Shown piece after piece: positions 1 to 5,154 of a stretch of 13,769 bases of DNA. Source of the DNA: Bulleidia sp. (GTDB lineage Bacteria > Bacillota_I > Bacilli_A > Erysipelotrichales > Erysipelotrichaceae). Positions within the stretch are counted from its first letter, which is position 1, and each line of letters opens with the position of its first letter. The notes below the pieces were generated by a model, which saw only the letters and a program-made list of their open reading frames with translations, was not told the origin of the DNA and did no database searches. A program made the position numbers and the translations under genes. Location of the stretch: the NCBI GenBank assembly GCA_016293365.1, contig JAEDEK010000046.1, forward strand, positions 1-13,769. The letters run 5' to 3'.

Positions 1-115
1 TACAAGCTACACTTGGTAATCAGAACCCCACAGGCTTGCCTGTGGGAGCAGTCAGATTGGTGTATTTGACGAGACAACAGGATGCATTACTGTTATTCCT
101 GCTACAAATGAATAA
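1..115 (+). other. Probable C-terminal tail of an off-window gene, frame uncertain
   Basis: Two plus frames run to stops close together. The frame ending at the TAA at 113-115 gives a plausible C-terminus (…VFDETTGCITVIPATNE) but is closed by a TAA at 17-19. Another frame is open from base 3 to the TAA at 120-122 and starts plausibly (…NPTGLPVGAVRL), then turns less protein-like. Joining them needs one extra base near 60-62, so this is either a frameshifted gene end or chance. No family is recognised. Nothing on the minus strand here looks coding. Confidence 0.3.
27..46. repeat. Hairpin, 8-bp perfect stem, CTTG loop
   Basis: CCCACAGG (27-34) pairs perfectly with CCTGTGGG (39-46) around a four-base loop. 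No T-run follows on the plus strand, so it does not look like an intrinsic terminator. It lies inside the possible coding tail of the left-edge gene, and its role is unknown. Confidence 0.5.
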
Positions 116-169
116 AAGTTAAAACATGGTTTTCTTCCCATCCTTAATATGGGGGAGGTACATATTCTT

Positions 170-203
170 CTTAAAACAACCTGATCATTCAGGTTGTTTT
201 AAG
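170..203 (+). terminator. Perfect 15-bp stem-loop terminator, possibly bidirectional
   Basis: CTTAAAACAACCTGA (170-184) and TCAGGTTGTTTTAAG (189-203) are perfect reverse complements around a TCAT loop. The 3' arm contains TTTT and the 5' arm AAAA, so it could end transcripts in either direction. It most likely closes the left-edge gene. It sits only 23-35 bases before the HAD gene start, so that gene's promoter must overlap it or transcripts must read through. Confidence 0.75.
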
Positions 204-221
204 TTATTTCCATGGCATAAT
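194..221 (+). promoter_or_regulatory. Weak candidate promoter for the HAD operon
   Basis: TTGTTT (194-199), a 16-base spacer, and CATAAT (216-221) form a partial sigma-A-type promoter overlapping the 3' arm of the upstream hairpin. Transcription would begin near 228, which would exclude the ATG at 227 and favour the ATG at 239. The -10 is good and the -35 is poor. It is offered mainly because there is little other room for a promoter. Confidence 0.3.
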
Positions 222-226
222 TAGAT

Positions 227-1036
227 ATGGTGATGGATATGAACAGTAACAGAAAAGCTGTATTTCTGGATATGGATGGTACATTGTTTTCTCATACAAC
301 AGGCAGTATTCCTGACAGTGCATTGTATGCTGTTAAGAAGGCAAGAGATAACGGTATCCTGTTATTTGGATGTACAGGAAGAAATACACAGGAACTGGAA
401 GGGTTAGGCATTGATTTGGATCTGATGGATGGCTGGATTACACTTAATGGTGCTTATTGCTTTAATGAACAGGGAATCATTCATTCTGATCCGATCTGGA
501 AAGAGGATATGGAACTGATTGTGGCAGAAGTAAAGAAAGACCCATTTCCAATACTGTTTTCCGCAAAAGACAGGATGTTCATCAACATGTATGATGCACA
601 TGTTGAAAAGGAAATGGAAAAGATCCATTCTGCTTATCCACCAATCTGTTCGATTGATGATGCACTTGCAGAACCAATCTATCAGATGTGCCCTTATGTA
701 GATGAAAACAGATGGAAGGCATTATTGAAACACCTTCATGTACAGGCAGTTCAATGGACATATCTAGTATGGGATGTCAATTCTGAAACCTGCACAAAAG
801 CCAATGGAATTCAAGCTGTCTGTGATTACTATGGAATCAGAAAAGAGAATACCTATGGCTTTGGAGATGCCCATAATGATATTCCGATGATGCATGCTAC
901 AGGTATTGGTGTATGTATGGGAAATGGTGCTGACGAAACAAAACAGGCAGCAGATTATATTACTGGTCATATTGATGAGAATGGTCTGTACGATGCATTT
1001 GTTCATTTTGGATTAACAGGAGAAGAAAAGATATGA
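227..1036 (+). CDS. Cof-type HAD-IIB family hydrolase (sugar/nucleotide phosphatase-like)
   Basis: Cytosolic Mg-dependent phosphatase of the Cof/YidA-like HAD-IIB subfamily, which usually acts on small phosphorylated metabolites such as sugar phosphates; the substrate cannot be read from sequence. All four HAD motifs are visible. Motif I is DMDGT with nucleophile Asp15 and Asp17, motif II has Thr50 in CTGR, motif III has Lys191, and motif IV is GDAHND with Asp214, Asn217 and Asp218. The type IIB cap lies between motifs II and III, and 269 aa is normal for the family. Three in-frame ATGs (227, 233, 239) compete. GGTGAT at 229-234 could be a Shine-Dalgarno for 239, so the true protein may be four residues shorter. 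The stop overlaps the next gene's ATG by four bases, which indicates translational coupling. Confidence 0.88.
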   Translation: MVMDMNSNRKAVFLDMDGTLFSHTTGSIPDSALYAVKKARDNGILLFGCTGRNTQELEGLGIDLDLMDGWITLNGAYCFNEQGIIHSDPIWKEDMELIVAEVKKDPFPILFSAKDRMFINMYDAHVEKEMEKIHSAYPPICSIDDALAEPIYQMCPYVDENRWKALLKHLHVQAVQWTYLVWDVNSETCTKANGIQAVCDYYGIRKENTYGFGDAHNDIPMMHATGIGVCMGNGADETKQAADYITGHIDENGLYDAFVHFGLTGEEKI

Positions 1037-1437
1037 GACAGGGAGAACTTCATCTTCAGCTTGAAATACTGGCAAAGGAATTCCGTGAAAACCCAAGTGA
1101 TGAAACAGGGGATCGGATTCTTGCTGCAATGGCGAAGATCATACGTGATAATGAAAAGATATTGATTGATGGTATTCCTTCCCCAGTCAATCCGACAATC
1201 ACTGTGCCATCTGGATATTATGCAAAAGATGGAAAATTCTATTTCCATATCTTTTCCTCAAGGCAGAGTTTTGATGCTTCTTCTGCATCCAATCCGATGC
1301 TGACACATATGGAAGGCCTGATGAAACTGATGGAAGATAATCCACAGGTGGGTGGTTTTTCGTTAAATCAGAAGGCAGGCAGTGGAACGATACTGTTAAC
1401 ACGTGAAGATATCATGGAGGCGCTGCACCATGAATGA
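1033..1437 (+). CDS. SseB-like domain protein, function unknown
   Basis: 134-aa soluble protein. An N-terminal helical part (about 1-45) is followed by a mixed alpha/beta part with the layout of the SseB N-terminal domain: a hydrophobic strand then FHIFSSRQSF (71-80), a helix containing MEGLMKLMEDNP (93-104), a strand ending in GGFSLN (107-112), and TILLTREDIMEAL (119-131). SseB domains typically have 'F.s...f', 'np....' and 'l.r..l..l' blocks of this kind. The match is by eye, so the family is a moderate inference and no catalytic residues are evident. The ATG at 1033 overlaps the HAD stop as ATGA, and AGGAG lies upstream inside the HAD gene. It is co-translated with the HAD phosphatase and the membrane protein that follows. 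Confidence 0.7.
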   Translation: MRQGELHLQLEILAKEFRENPSDETGDRILAAMAKIIRDNEKILIDGIPSPVNPTITVPSGYYAKDGKFYFHIFSSRQSFDASSASNPMLTHMEGLMKLMEDNPQVGGFSLNQKAGSGTILLTREDIMEALHHE

Positions 1438-1855
1438 AGTCAAGGTGAAACCAAGAGTCAAGCCTGTTGTTGTGACAGGTCTGATACTTGCTGTGATGAT
1501 TGGTGTATGCACATATCTGTTAACAAACAGTGAAGGAGAAGGTACATCCATCCTGGGTGGACTTATCGGTATGTTTGCATTTCTGTTGATCTGTGTGGTT
1601 GGTGGGTATTTACGAAGTGAGATTGTACTCAGTGATCAGGGAATCCGTACAGTCACTGCCTTGTTTGCACGTCCTGTATTATACAGGTGGAAGGCAGTGG
1701 ACCGTGTATTACATGAAGGCAATAACTATGTCCTTTATTCCACACAGAATAAGTGGATCGGTGCCATTGATGTCAGAAACCCGAAAGCCCAGGCTGCTTT
1801 GGATATGCTGACAAAGCATAAGATCAGAGTCAAGGAAATCATATCTGATCGATGA
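1430..1855 (+). CDS. Membrane protein with PH-like cytoplasmic domain
   Basis: The start is set at the ATG at 1430, not an upstream in-frame ATG at 1403, because GGAGG at 1416-1420 is correctly spaced for it. It overlaps the preceding stop by eight bases. The product is 141 aa. Two hydrophobic segments (about 12-31 and 40-60) form a helical hairpin. A short beta-rich domain follows (about 62-135), with the order seen in bacterial PH-like domains next to paired TM helices: SEIVLSDQGIRTVTALF, then a WKAVDRV block, YVLYS, and a C-terminal helix AQAALDMLTKH. No catalytic motif is visible. It probably anchors or senses at the membrane. It is the last gene of the HAD operon, with a terminator about 70 bases after its stop. 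The family call is by fold-like pattern only. Confidence 0.7.
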   Translation: MNEVKVKPRVKPVVVTGLILAVMIGVCTYLLTNSEGEGTSILGGLIGMFAFLLICVVGGYLRSEIVLSDQGIRTVTALFARPVLYRWKAVDRVLHEGNNYVLYSTQNKWIGAIDVRNPKAQAALDMLTKHKIRVKEIISDR

Positions 1856-1923
1856 TTTCATTCTCTTTGAAAACTGTTACATGATCGGCTGTGATCTTTC
1901 CTTATTTTCACAGAATGTGTGAT

Positions 1924-1972
1924 AAAAACAGGCTTTCCTGCATGAATTTGTATGGCGGGAAAACCTGTTTTT
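1924..1972 (+). terminator. Intrinsic terminator after the HAD operon
   Basis: An 18-bp stem (1924-1941 with 1955-1972) has one C-A mismatch and one G-U pair, a 13-base loop, and a 3' arm ending in TTTTT. It is placed to end the three-gene operon stopping at 1855. The 5' arm begins with AAAAA, so it could also act on the opposite strand. The 68 bases between the stop and this stem hold only a weak CTGTGA/TCACAG inverted repeat (1889-1913). Confidence 0.75.
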
Positions 1973-2008
1973 CTGTTACGATACTGATAGAAATAAGAGG
2001 GATCTTTT

Positions 2009-2287
2009 ATGTCAGAAATCAAAATCAATCATTCAAGTGCAATTCATGAATGCAGAAGGAATTACAGACTCGGAAGCTGGGTATATGCAGTACTGGGTTT
2101 ATGGATGCTTCTGATGGGATTTACAGTATTCCCTGAAACAAGACCGTTTACAGGCATAGCAGCTGCTGTCCTTGGATTCCTTTCCGTTCGCAGTGCCCGT
2201 CTTGGTAAAGTCAATGCTGCAAAATATATTGGTTCAGCACTGGTACTGCTTGGCATTATGGAATGGATGACTTGCTTCATGTTGTAA
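2009..2287 (+). CDS. Small hydrophobic membrane protein, unknown
   Basis: 92-aa protein with a charged N-terminal tail containing HECRRNYR (13-20). It has three likely membrane segments at about 22-41, 46-62 and 72-91. A positively charged loop (RSARLGK, 61-67) suggests a cytoplasmic turn between segments 2 and 3. I do not recognise the family and see no functional residues. GAGG at 1997-2000, eight bases before the ATG, supports the start. It has terminators on both sides and appears to be a single-gene unit, although no convincing promoter was found in the short gap after the upstream terminator. Confidence 0.7.
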   Translation: MSEIKINHSSAIHECRRNYRLGSWVYAVLGLWMLLMGFTVFPETRPFTGIAAAVLGFLSVRSARLGKVNAAKYIGSALVLLGIMEWMTCFML

Positions 2288-2295
2288 GTCATTGA

Positions 2296-2322
2296 GATGT
2301 GCCTGAGTGTACATCTTTTTTT
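2296..2322 (+). terminator. Terminator of the small membrane protein gene
   Basis: GATGTGC (2296-2302) pairs with GTACATC (2309-2315) with one G-U, around a CTGAGT loop, followed by seven T (2316-2322). This is a classical plus-strand intrinsic terminator nine bases after the stop at 2287. Confidence 0.85.
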
Positions 2323-2328
2323 GTATGT

Positions 2329-2358
2329 AAAAAAGGCATGCCTTGTGACATGCCCTTT
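2329..2358 (-). terminator. Terminator of the choloylglycine hydrolase gene
   Basis: Read on the minus strand, GGCATG (complement of 2349-2354) pairs with CATGCC (complement of 2335-2340) around an eight-base loop, followed by six T (complement of 2329-2334). It lies just beyond the minus-strand stop at 2367 and sits back to back with the plus-strand terminator, as expected between convergent genes. Confidence 0.8.
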
Positions 2359-2366
2359 GATGGTAA

Positions 2367-3335
2367 TCAGCGGATCAGAATATCTTCTGTATCGTGAATT
2401 GGAACAGTGATGATCGTATCCCCATTCAGATCATAGTTGTGCATATTGACACCATTTACTCTGTGGTTGTTGTAAGTGGTGTAGTACAGGATGCCTGTAT
2501 CGGTATCCATGCAGTCGGAATATTCTGTGATTTCGTAGTGGTCCGGACTTACTTCACAGCATCCATCCTGTTGCTCTACACTGTGGAGAATATGGAAGAA
2601 TGCAGATATTTCAGATGTCTTTTCCGTCATCCTTGTATTCATTTTTGTAAATGCGCATTTGACAAAGCGGGAAGCGGATGAAAGATCACCTGGTAAGCCA
2701 AGTCCTCCCATACCACGGGAATACATCTGTAATGGAATGGTGGAAGTGAAGGTATTGATTGGATCCTTTGCGGAAATGTGCATGTAGTTATTCAGCATGA
2801 ACATCTGTGTTTCAAGTGGTGGGTTGTTGGTGAGTACACCAAGAGGATGATCATGAATATGTAGTCCGTCTGCCATGGATTCAATCACAACACAGTCATT
2901 CTGATCTGCGATGATCCAGTGCAGCTGCGCTTTTGGAAGAGATGGAGAGAATTCCTCATCACAGATATTCAGTGTTTCCAGTAATGTGCGTACTTCCTTC
3001 ATATCTGCACATGTGGATAATACATAAGGAATCAGTTCAAACTGTGCAATGTTTGTCTTACCTTCTGTATATGGATGATAGATGGCATTGCCGACGAAGT
3101 TCAGACCTGCCATCGCAAGGCCTTGATCATTCATCGCGTCAAAGTAATGGGTGAATCCACCCTGTTCAATACCCATGCCGATGATGGCGTGGTGTGGTAA
3201 TGGACATTTGGCATGGTTGAAGTGATATGGAAAACGGGATGGAGTAATCAGTACCTTCTGTCCATAGTCGATATCAAAATCCAGGTTTCTTCCAAGAAGA
3301 AAGTGGTCATGATGCAGTGTGATTGCTGTACACAT
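2367..3335 (-). CDS. bsh: Choloylglycine hydrolase family protein, probable bile salt hydrolase
   Basis: Ntn-type amidase that in this family cleaves glycine or taurine from conjugated bile salts, or opens penicillin V. Translation from the ATG at 3335 gives 322 aa beginning MCTAI, so removal of Met exposes the catalytic Cys2. Other family residues are in place: Arg16 and Asp19 (GRNLDFD), Asn79 (MAGLNF), Asn171 (VLTNNP) and Arg223 (LPGDLSSASRF). The GLNF and LPGD...SRF blocks and the absence of a signal peptide favour a cytosolic bile salt hydrolase over penicillin acylase, but the substrate is inferred. The frame runs open back to a GTG at 3419, which is rejected because it contains the -10 box and would bury Cys2. 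AAGGAGG lies eight bases before the chosen ATG and is part of a hairpin. The gene is monocistronic. Confidence 0.92.
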   Translation of the reverse strand: MCTAITLHHDHFLLGRNLDFDIDYGQKVLITPSRFPYHFNHAKCPLPHHAIIGMGIEQGGFTHYFDAMNDQGLAMAGLNFVGNAIYHPYTEGKTNIAQFELIPYVLSTCADMKEVRTLLETLNICDEEFSPSLPKAQLHWIIADQNDCVVIESMADGLHIHDHPLGVLTNNPPLETQMFMLNNYMHISAKDPINTFTSTIPLQMYSRGMGGLGLPGDLSSASRFVKCAFTKMNTRMTEKTSEISAFFHILHSVEQQDGCCEVSPDHYEITEYSDCMDTDTGILYYTTYNNHRVNGVNMHNYDLNGDTIITVPIHDTEDILIR

Positions 3336-3343
3336 GGTAATAG

Positions 3344-3362
3344 CCTCCTTAAAAGAAGGAGG
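3344..3362. promoter_or_regulatory. Perfect hairpin carrying a Shine-Dalgarno on each strand
   Basis: CCTCCTT (3344-3350) and AAGGAGG (3356-3362) pair perfectly around a five-base loop. On the minus strand the 3' arm is AAGGAGG, exactly eight bases before the bsh ATG (3335). On the plus strand the 3' arm is AAGGAGG, exactly eight bases before an ATG at 3371. In the bsh transcript the ribosome site would be wholly paired when the hairpin forms, suggesting possible translational control. Confidence 0.6.
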
Positions 3363-3370
3363 GAAGGAAG

Positions 3371-3520
3371 ATGACAGAACTGGAAGAGAAGTATTCCCTT
3401 CTTCAACTGTATTATACACCAGAACATGTGTTTCCTGTTACGGGACGATCAGCAGGAATGCTTTGTACAAATACGGCAATGATGGTAAACTATAAAAGTA
3501 AAAAAGAAAGGAGACCATAA
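3371..3520 (+). CDS. Possible small ORF, 49 aa, divergent from bsh
   Basis: An ATG at 3371 with AAGGAGG eight bases upstream opens a 49-codon frame. It begins MTELEEKYSLLQLYY, ends KSKKERRP, and stops at 3518-3520, two bases before the next gene's ATG. The next gene's Shine-Dalgarno lies inside this frame, as in coupled genes. Codon choice looks like the neighbours. Against it, the likely bsh promoter and a candidate promoter for the 3523 gene both lie inside it, no family is recognised, and its own promoter would have to lie within bsh. It may be a leader peptide or chance. Confidence 0.3.
   Translation: MTELEEKYSLLQLYYTPEHVFPVTGRSAGMLCTNTAMMVNYKSKKERRP
3411..3416 (-). promoter_or_regulatory. 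-10 box of the bsh promoter
   Basis: The minus strand reads TATAAT exactly here, about 75 bases before the bsh ATG. No good -35 lies 16-18 bases upstream, so an activator may be needed or the box may be coincidental. Transcription would start near 3404, giving a leader of about 70 bases that includes the Shine-Dalgarno hairpin. Confidence 0.45.
3463..3491 (+). promoter_or_regulatory. Candidate promoter for the 3523-5027 operon
   Basis: TTGTAC (3463-3468), a 17-base spacer and TAAACT (3486-3491) make a moderate sigma-A-type promoter starting near 3498. That would leave a short leader containing AAAGGAG (3507-3513) before the ATG at 3523. No plus-strand terminator lies between here and the operon. 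Confidence 0.45.
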
Positions 3521-3522
3521 TC

Positions 3523-3783
3523 ATGGCAGAACAGATTGAATTCAAGTTTGATACACAGCTTCTGATCGATGGTGAAAACCTCGATGAAGATGAAATTGAC
3601 AGCTACATCCGCGAACATTTTGAAGGTGACAGTCTTCTTGCAGTAGGCGATGACACACTCATCAAGATTCATTTCCATACAAATAAACCTTGGGAAATCC
3701 TGGAATATGCACAGTCCATCGGTGACATCTATGATGTTGTCGTTGAAAACATGCAGAGACAGGCAGACGGCCTGAAGGGTTAA
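3523..3783 (+). CDS. Stand-alone FakA middle-domain-like protein (DAK/fatty acid kinase related)
   Basis: 86-aa protein that resembles only the middle domain of FakA/YloV, the ATP-binding subunit of the fatty acid kinase that phosphorylates fatty acids bound to FakB. Recognisable blocks are the start 'F.TQLLI.GENLD', GDSLLAVGDDTLIKIHFHTNKP (a motif spanning 35-56) and EYAQSIGDIYDVVVENMQRQ (a motif spanning 61-80). In FakA a Cys of the YCTE motif and two His of the VHVHTN motif form a metal site. Here His50 and His52 are kept but Asp10 stands where the Cys is expected. The DhaL kinase and FakB-binding domains are absent, and there is no partner gene next door. It might regulate a separate FakA or bind metal; this is inference. 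The start is supported by AAAGGAG. Three bases separate it from the next gene. Confidence 0.75.
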   Translation: MAEQIEFKFDTQLLIDGENLDEDEIDSYIREHFEGDSLLAVGDDTLIKIHFHTNKPWEILEYAQSIGDIYDVVVENMQRQADGLKG

Positions 3784-3786
3784 TCC

Positions 3787-4128
3787 ATGAGTGCCTGGCC
3801 GTTTGCATGCCTGATTGTGGCATGTATATTTGCGGTACTGTGGTATTTCTTTTCGCTGCTCAAGGGAAAGGCAGCGATTTTTATCTCTGGCTTCAATTCC
3901 TTTTCCAAAGAAAAAAGAGAAAAGTATGATATGGACAGAATGGTCAAAGATCAGGCAGATTCCTTTGCCTTATGGACGGTCGTTCTGTTTGCAGGCTTCA
4001 TACTGGGTCTTACAGTACATGCCTTCTGCAGTGCATTTCTGTTTGTAACGTGGGTTCTGCTTTTCTTTAAGGATGTACATCTGGATGCAGATGAAGCCTT
4101 TGAAAAATACAGACGGGAGGATAAGTGA
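3787..4128 (+). CDS. DUF3784 family membrane protein
   Basis: 113-aa integral membrane protein. One hydrophobic segment (about 4-24) is followed by the DUF3784 signature, a small-residue turn then FISGFNSFSKEKREKYD (32-48), which matches the 'liaGyNt.skeEK.kYd' pattern of that family. Two more segments follow (about 58-76 and 78-96), and the charged C-terminal tail is probably cytoplasmic. The biochemical role of DUF3784 is unknown. It starts three bases after the stop of the FakA-like gene, with AAGGG upstream. Its TGA runs into the start region of the oxidoreductase gene, so the three genes are almost certainly one transcript. Confidence 0.8.
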   Translation: MSAWPFACLIVACIFAVLWYFFSLLKGKAAIFISGFNSFSKEKREKYDMDRMVKDQADSFALWTVVLFAGFILGLTVHAFCSAFLFVTWVLLFFKDVHLDADEAFEKYRREDK

Positions 4129-4130
4129 CA

Positions 4131-5027
4131 ATGAAAACAATTGCGATCATCGGAGCAGGACCAGCCAGCTATACACTGGCAGATGAACTTGTCAAAGATG
4201 GCAGCTGGCATATTGAAATCTTTGATCAGGAAAGTGAAATCGGTGGTGCCATTCATACGGGTATTCCGGATTTCCGTATGCCAAAGGCGTTTCTGAAAAA
4301 GACATATGACAGACTGATGGAAGCAGGAGTTATCTTCCATTTCAATACAAAAGTAGATGCAGAAATATTCAATGGTCTGCGCAATCGTTTTGATGAAGTG
4401 GTCGTTGCGATTGGTGCCCAAGTGGAAAATACATTCGGATTTGAAACAGGCAATGGCATCGTCGCCGGATTGACACTGTTATATGATCTGAATATCAGAA
4501 AAAAACAGGATGATTACAGCATGTACCACAATGCCGTTGTATGGGGTGGAGGCAATGTTGCAATGGACTGCGCAAGAAGTCTCAAGCGCATTGTTGACAA
4601 TGTAACGATTGTTTACCGCAGATCCTTAAAGGAAATGCCAGCCAACCCGGCAGAAATCAAAGCGGCTGAAAAGGAAGGTGTCAAGGTTGCATTCTTAACA
4701 AACATCAAGGAGATCAACCGTGATGAAAACGGTAATGTATGCAGTATTTCTGCAGTACAGATGGAGCTTGGTGAAATGGATGAATCCGGCAGAGCTTCCT
4801 GTCACGAAAAGGCTGGATCTGACTTTGTTATGGAAACAGATCTTGTCGCAATGGCAATTGGTCAGAAGGTAGATTTTTCTGTACTTGACCCGCAGTTACG
4901 CAAAACAGAAAACCATGGTTCAACATTGGAACATGTATGGATTGTCGGTGATGCATGGCTTGGACCATCTACAATTTCTGCAGCATTCCTGGATGGAAAG
5001 GCGCTTGCCAGCCATCTTGTCAGTTAA
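4131..5027 (+). CDS. GltD-like FAD/NAD(P)-dependent oxidoreductase lacking the N-terminal Fe-S domain
   Basis: Cytosolic flavoprotein of the glutamate synthase small subunit/dihydropyrimidine dehydrogenase-like group, which moves electrons between NAD(P)H and a partner. The FAD-binding GAGPAS (8-13) opens the protein and is followed by EIGGAIHTGIPDFRMPK. The NAD(P)-binding GGGNVAMD (139-146) lies mid-protein, and VGDAWLGPSTISAA near 272-285 closes the FAD site. At 298 aa it lacks the N-terminal [4Fe-4S] region of true GltD (about 450 aa or more), so it cannot relay electrons through its own clusters and presumably has an unlinked partner. No gltB is present. A GTG at 4125 is also in frame, but GGGAGG (4115-4120) is spaced ten bases from the ATG at 4131, which I prefer. 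It is the last gene of the operon. Confidence 0.85.
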   Translation: MKTIAIIGAGPASYTLADELVKDGSWHIEIFDQESEIGGAIHTGIPDFRMPKAFLKKTYDRLMEAGVIFHFNTKVDAEIFNGLRNRFDEVVVAIGAQVENTFGFETGNGIVAGLTLLYDLNIRKKQDDYSMYHNAVVWGGGNVAMDCARSLKRIVDNVTIVYRRSLKEMPANPAEIKAAEKEGVKVAFLTNIKEINRDENGNVCSISAVQMELGEMDESGRASCHEKAGSDFVMETDLVAMAIGQKVDFSVLDPQLRKTENHGSTLEHVWIVGDAWLGPSTISAAFLDGKALASHLVS

Positions 5028-5048
5028 ACATTTTTCGATATCTTTCTC

Positions 5049-5071
5049 ATCAGGGGAAACCCTGATTTTTA
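5049..5071 (+). terminator. Intrinsic terminator with GAAA tetraloop
   Basis: ATCAGGG (5049-5055) and CCCTGAT (5060-5066) pair perfectly around a GAAA loop and are followed by TTTT then AT-rich sequence. It lies 22 bases after the oxidoreductase stop and ends the 3523-5027 operon. Confidence 0.85.
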
Positions 5072-5084
5072 TATACCATGAGTT

Positions 5085-5110
5085 AGTGTACACTGATTCA
5101 GTTTTATAAT
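5085..5110 (+). promoter_or_regulatory. Palindrome AGTGTACACT plus TATAAT, candidate operator/promoter
   Basis: A perfect 10-bp palindrome, AGTGTACACT (5085-5094), lies ten bases before TATAAT (5105-5110). The -35 region is poor (TTAGTG near 5083). The palindrome falls where a regulator would control the promoter of the ndpA-yhcC-feoAB operon. It does not resemble a Fur or DtxR box that I know. Confidence 0.4.
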
Positions 5111-5154
5111 GAATTGTGGTATATTCTAATGCGTGAAATAAAGAGGGTGAAACC

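Noticed and set aside
1889..1913. CTGTGA/TCACAG inverted repeat as a terminator or operator
   Set aside because: Six-base arms with a 13-base loop and no T-run; too weak to call beside the clear terminator that follows.
3336..3419. N-terminal extension of the bile salt hydrolase from GTG 3419
   Set aside because: It would bury the Cys2 nucleophile, it contains the -10 box, and the strong Shine-Dalgarno points to the ATG at 3335.
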